A stretch of 64,000 nt of DNA from Actinobacillus minor NM305 (lineage in GTDB: Bacteria > Pseudomonadota > Gammaproteobacteria > Enterobacterales > Pasteurellaceae). The stretch is taken from assembly GCF_000175195.1 (NCBI RefSeq), contig NZ_ACQL01000031.1, positions 1 to 64,000 of the forward strand, read 5' to 3'. Made by a program: the position numbers and the translations under genes. Positions 63,972 to 64,000 of the stretch are shown piece after piece (the stretch's first letter is position 1; each line of letters starts with the position of its first letter). The notes under the pieces are model-generated. The model had not been told where the DNA came from. It did not search any database and was given only the letters and a program-made list of their open reading frames with translations.

Positions 63972-64000
63972 TTTTCAAAAAGTTTTTATTTTTTTTATTT

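Overview
This is a chromosomal window from a member of the Pasteurellaceae. The tmRNA tag reads ANDEQYALAA, the tag known from Haemophilus. The many DNA-uptake signals have the core ACAAGCGGT, the type of the Actinobacillus pleuropneumoniae / Mannheimia / [Haemophilus] ducreyi branch, rather than AAGTGCGGT of H. influenzae. The species cannot be fixed from the sequence alone.

Layout: (1) 1 to about 6000 is the right-hand end of an integrated phage-satellite-like element: Ash/Icd-like gene (cut by the window edge), two small genes, a DUF927 primase/helicase, an iteron array, a Mor-like activator, a capsid protease/scaffold and a major capsid protein. (2) 6029 to 52937 is ordinary core chromosome. 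It holds glpE; exbB-exbD-tonB; proA; mutL; recN; tpiA; a heme-uptake cluster whose binding-protein gene is broken by an in-frame stop; a cold-shock gene; proQ; prc; a peptidoglycan set ldtD-mepK-ycbL; argH; the hexose-phosphate system uhpT-uhpA-uhpB-uhpC plus manA; dsbA, yihD and a fused mobA-mobB; trpS; menD-menH; a lone XRE antitoxin-like gene; comM; a PqiA/LetA gene; a sucrose-type PTS permease; thiP-thiQ; ptsH-ptsI-crr; rpoH; and ssrA (tmRNA). (3) 52938 to the window end is a second satellite-like element integrated at the 3' end of ssrA. It holds a P4-type integrase, a 0.85 kb non-coding stretch with an iteron array and a candidate lambda-like cos site, an unknown 254-residue gene, AlpA, a run of small genes including one with a TerS-like N-terminus, Rha, Ash/Icd-like, small genes, a second DUF927 primase/helicase, a 13-copy iteron array, and a RelE/XRE toxin-antitoxin pair. 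It runs off the right edge.

How the parts work together: the core energy-transduction genes (exbBD, tonB) would power the TonB-dependent heme receptor at 18.9-21.1 kb, with ABC transport by hmuUV and cytosolic handling by hutX and hutZ. The stop codon in hmuT probably disables the periplasmic step. ptsHI-crr supplies phosphate to the EIIBC permease, which has no EIIA domain, and both that permease and uhpT have textbook CRP sites upstream.

The most unusual content is the pair of satellites. They share a near-identical Ash module, but each primase is followed by its own distinct iteron family (TTGTCCCGC on the left, TTGGACTA on the right). The left one ends with only a protease and a major capsid gene, with no portal or terminase in view. 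This looks like a satellite that supplies its own shell and borrows the rest from a helper phage, which is my inference.
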